Source: Bacteroidota bacterium (lineage in GTDB: Bacteria; Bacteroidota; Ignavibacteria; Ignavibacteriales; Melioribacteraceae). Taken from it: a stretch of DNA of 5,998 nt. Both the position numbers and the translations under genes were made by a program. The notes under the pieces are model-generated. The model was given only the letters and a program-made list of their open reading frames with translations, had not been told where the DNA came from and did no database searches. The stretch is taken from positions 1-5,998 of the forward strand of contig JAEXUB010000121.1 in assembly GCA_023453125.1 (NCBI GenBank), given 5' to 3'. This document shows, in pieces, positions 5,025-5,998 of this stretch. The stretch's first letter is position 1. Every line of letters begins with the position of its first letter.

Positions 5025-5929
5025 CCCCTCTGCTTTTTCCCCTTATAACGGGACTCAAGATTTTCTTTGATATTTGAGTCCCACGTCTCTAAAACTTTTC
5101 CGTCTTTAATTACATAGCATCTCGGTGGATTAGTTCCTATCATCTCAAAGAATTCCTCACCGGCTAATATTCTGTAGGGGGGATTCAGGCCCGTAATCGA
5201 CTTGAACGAATCAACCGTTACATCGCTGTCCTGAAAGAAAAACATATAATATTCGGGGAGTGAATATTTCTTTTCGAGTTCCTTAATATCCATTGCAGTC
5301 TGCCGGCAATGGTCGCAGTCGAGTGTCATTAGAAATATAAGTTTCTCACCGCTTGAGAGATCGGTGCGCCCGGAATTAATAAAGCTTGTGTATTTAGAAA
5401 ATAAAAAGCCGTTGTTGTCTTTAACAGGGGAAATAAAGAAAACCAAAGGAAAAGAAATTACCGACAGAATAAGGGGAATAATAATTTTGTTTTTTACCGG
5501 TTTGGTTTTTCTGTAAACATAAACCGCTATTAAGAAGAGGAGAATGTTTTTCAATATAGATTCAATCGGATTCATTTGGAGCACAGCGCCGAAACAGCCG
5601 CAGTTCTGGCTGTCGGATAAAATAAATTCAGCATAAGCCAGATAAGCTGTAAAGCCCAAAAGAAATAGAAAAACAAGGGGAAGAATTATTCTTTTAAGAT
5701 AGCTCTTCTGAAACAGGAGAAATCCGATTGAAAATTCCAGCGCGATAAGGATTCTCACAAGAATAGCGGCATCGCTCCTGCTCTCCGCAATTCCGTGATC
5801 GGTAATTATGATTTCAAGAAGCCCGGGAGCAATAAGCTTTGTTAACGCGGAGGCAATAAAAACAATCCCCAGAAAGAAGCGGGCAATTGAGACCGGTTCA
5901 ATTTTTTTTAGTGCCGTTAATATCTTCAT
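5021..5929 (-). CDS. MauE/DoxX-like membrane protein fused to a thioredoxin-like domain
   Basis: A 302-residue inner-membrane protein. Residues 13-170 hold about five hydrophobic segments (near 15-35, 54-73, 80-101, 124-139 and 148-167) with the NCGCFG motif (Cys110, Cys112) typical of MauE/DoxX-type proteins. A basic loop (RKTKPVKNK) lies between segments four and five. After a linker, residues 194-295 form a thioredoxin-like domain with a CDHC active site (Cys205, Cys208) and a likely cis-Pro in NPPRCYVI (267-274). The probable role is passing electrons or disulfides across the membrane, with the CGC pair and CDHC exchanging thiols; MauE itself helps disulfide formation in methylamine dehydrogenase. 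No mau genes are present, so the client is unknown. Related DoxX-thioredoxin proteins occur in Bacteroidota. The ATG lies 3 bases after the stop of the preceding gene, suggesting an operon; the ribosome site is weak. Confidence 0.82.
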   Translation of the reverse strand: MKILTALKKIEPVSIARFFLGIVFIASALTKLIAPGLLEIIITDHGIAESRSDAAILVRILIALEFSIGFLLFQKSYLKRIILPLVFLFLLGFTAYLAYAEFILSDSQNCGCFGAVLQMNPIESILKNILLFLIAVYVYRKTKPVKNKIIIPLILSVISFPLVFFISPVKDNNGFLFSKYTSFINSGRTDLSSGEKLIFLMTLDCDHCRQTAMDIKELEKKYSLPEYYMFFFQDSDVTVDSFKSITGLNPPYRILAGEEFFEMIGTNPPRCYVIKDGKVLETWDSNIKENLESRYKGKKQRG

Positions 5930-5932
5930 ATC

Positions 5933-5998
5933 TTAATCAAAAATATAATTTATTACGGATACTATATTCTTCATATCAATTATCTTAATTGCGTTCTG
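5933..5998 (-). CDS. C-terminal end of an upstream gene (partial)
   Basis: Twenty-one open codons and a TAA enter from the right edge on the minus strand, ending ...NAIKIIDMKNIVSVINYIFD. The stop lies 3 bases before the ATG of the MauE/DoxX-thioredoxin gene, the spacing of a transcriptional unit with possible translational coupling. The fragment is too short to name a family. If it is not a gene end, these 66 bases are simply the AT-rich upstream region of the next gene. Confidence 0.45.
   Translation of the reverse strand, partial: QNAIKIIDMKNIVSVINYIFD

Overview
The window looks like chromosomal DNA from a moderately AT-rich bacterium of the Bacteroidota/Ignavibacteriota-Chlorobi type. This is inferred from the protein families (AsnA, AhpC, a MauE/DoxX-thioredoxin fusion, a secreted M61-like protein) combined with clear AGGAG-type ribosome binding sites; the sequence alone does not prove the taxon. 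No phage, insertion sequence, CRISPR or rRNA/tRNA signal is visible.

Layout. The left end (1-781, minus) is the N-terminal part of a secreted M61-like protein that starts at a TTG and runs off the window. Next come two small STAS/SpoIIAA-like paralogs on the minus strand (939-1322 and 2049-2414). They flank a plus-strand HAD phosphatase of the YihX type (1440-2048), whose stop codon directly abuts that of the second paralog. A strong terminator (2494-2520) closes ahpC (2534-3097, minus), a 2-Cys peroxiredoxin. Upstream of ahpC lies asnA (3259-4284, minus), ammonia-dependent asparagine synthetase, with its own GC-rich terminator. The right end holds a small unrecognised plus-strand ORF (4737-5024). 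It overlaps tail to tail with a MauE/DoxX-thioredoxin membrane protein (5021-5929, minus), which follows three bases after the C-terminal end of another minus-strand gene (5933 to the window edge).

The highlight is the 5' region of asnA (about 4285-4654, minus). It carries two short Asn-rich ORFs in tandem. Leader 1 has 26 residues, 8 of them Asn. Leader 2 has 34 residues with eight consecutive Asn codons. Each is followed by an intrinsic terminator, and each has a segment downstream of the Asn codons that can pair with the 5' arm of its terminator (10 bp and 9 bp, each with one G-U pair). This is the architecture of ribosome-mediated transcription attenuation, used twice in series and matched to the product of the controlled gene. 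AsnA makes asparagine, so low charged tRNA-Asn should stall ribosomes in both leaders and let transcription reach asnA. Leader 2 also has a Pro-Pro-Gly motif placed so that a ribosome paused there would cover its antiterminator strand. Enterobacterial asnA is controlled by AsnC, and Asn genes in Firmicutes often by T-boxes; I know of no described tandem Asn leader-peptide attenuator.
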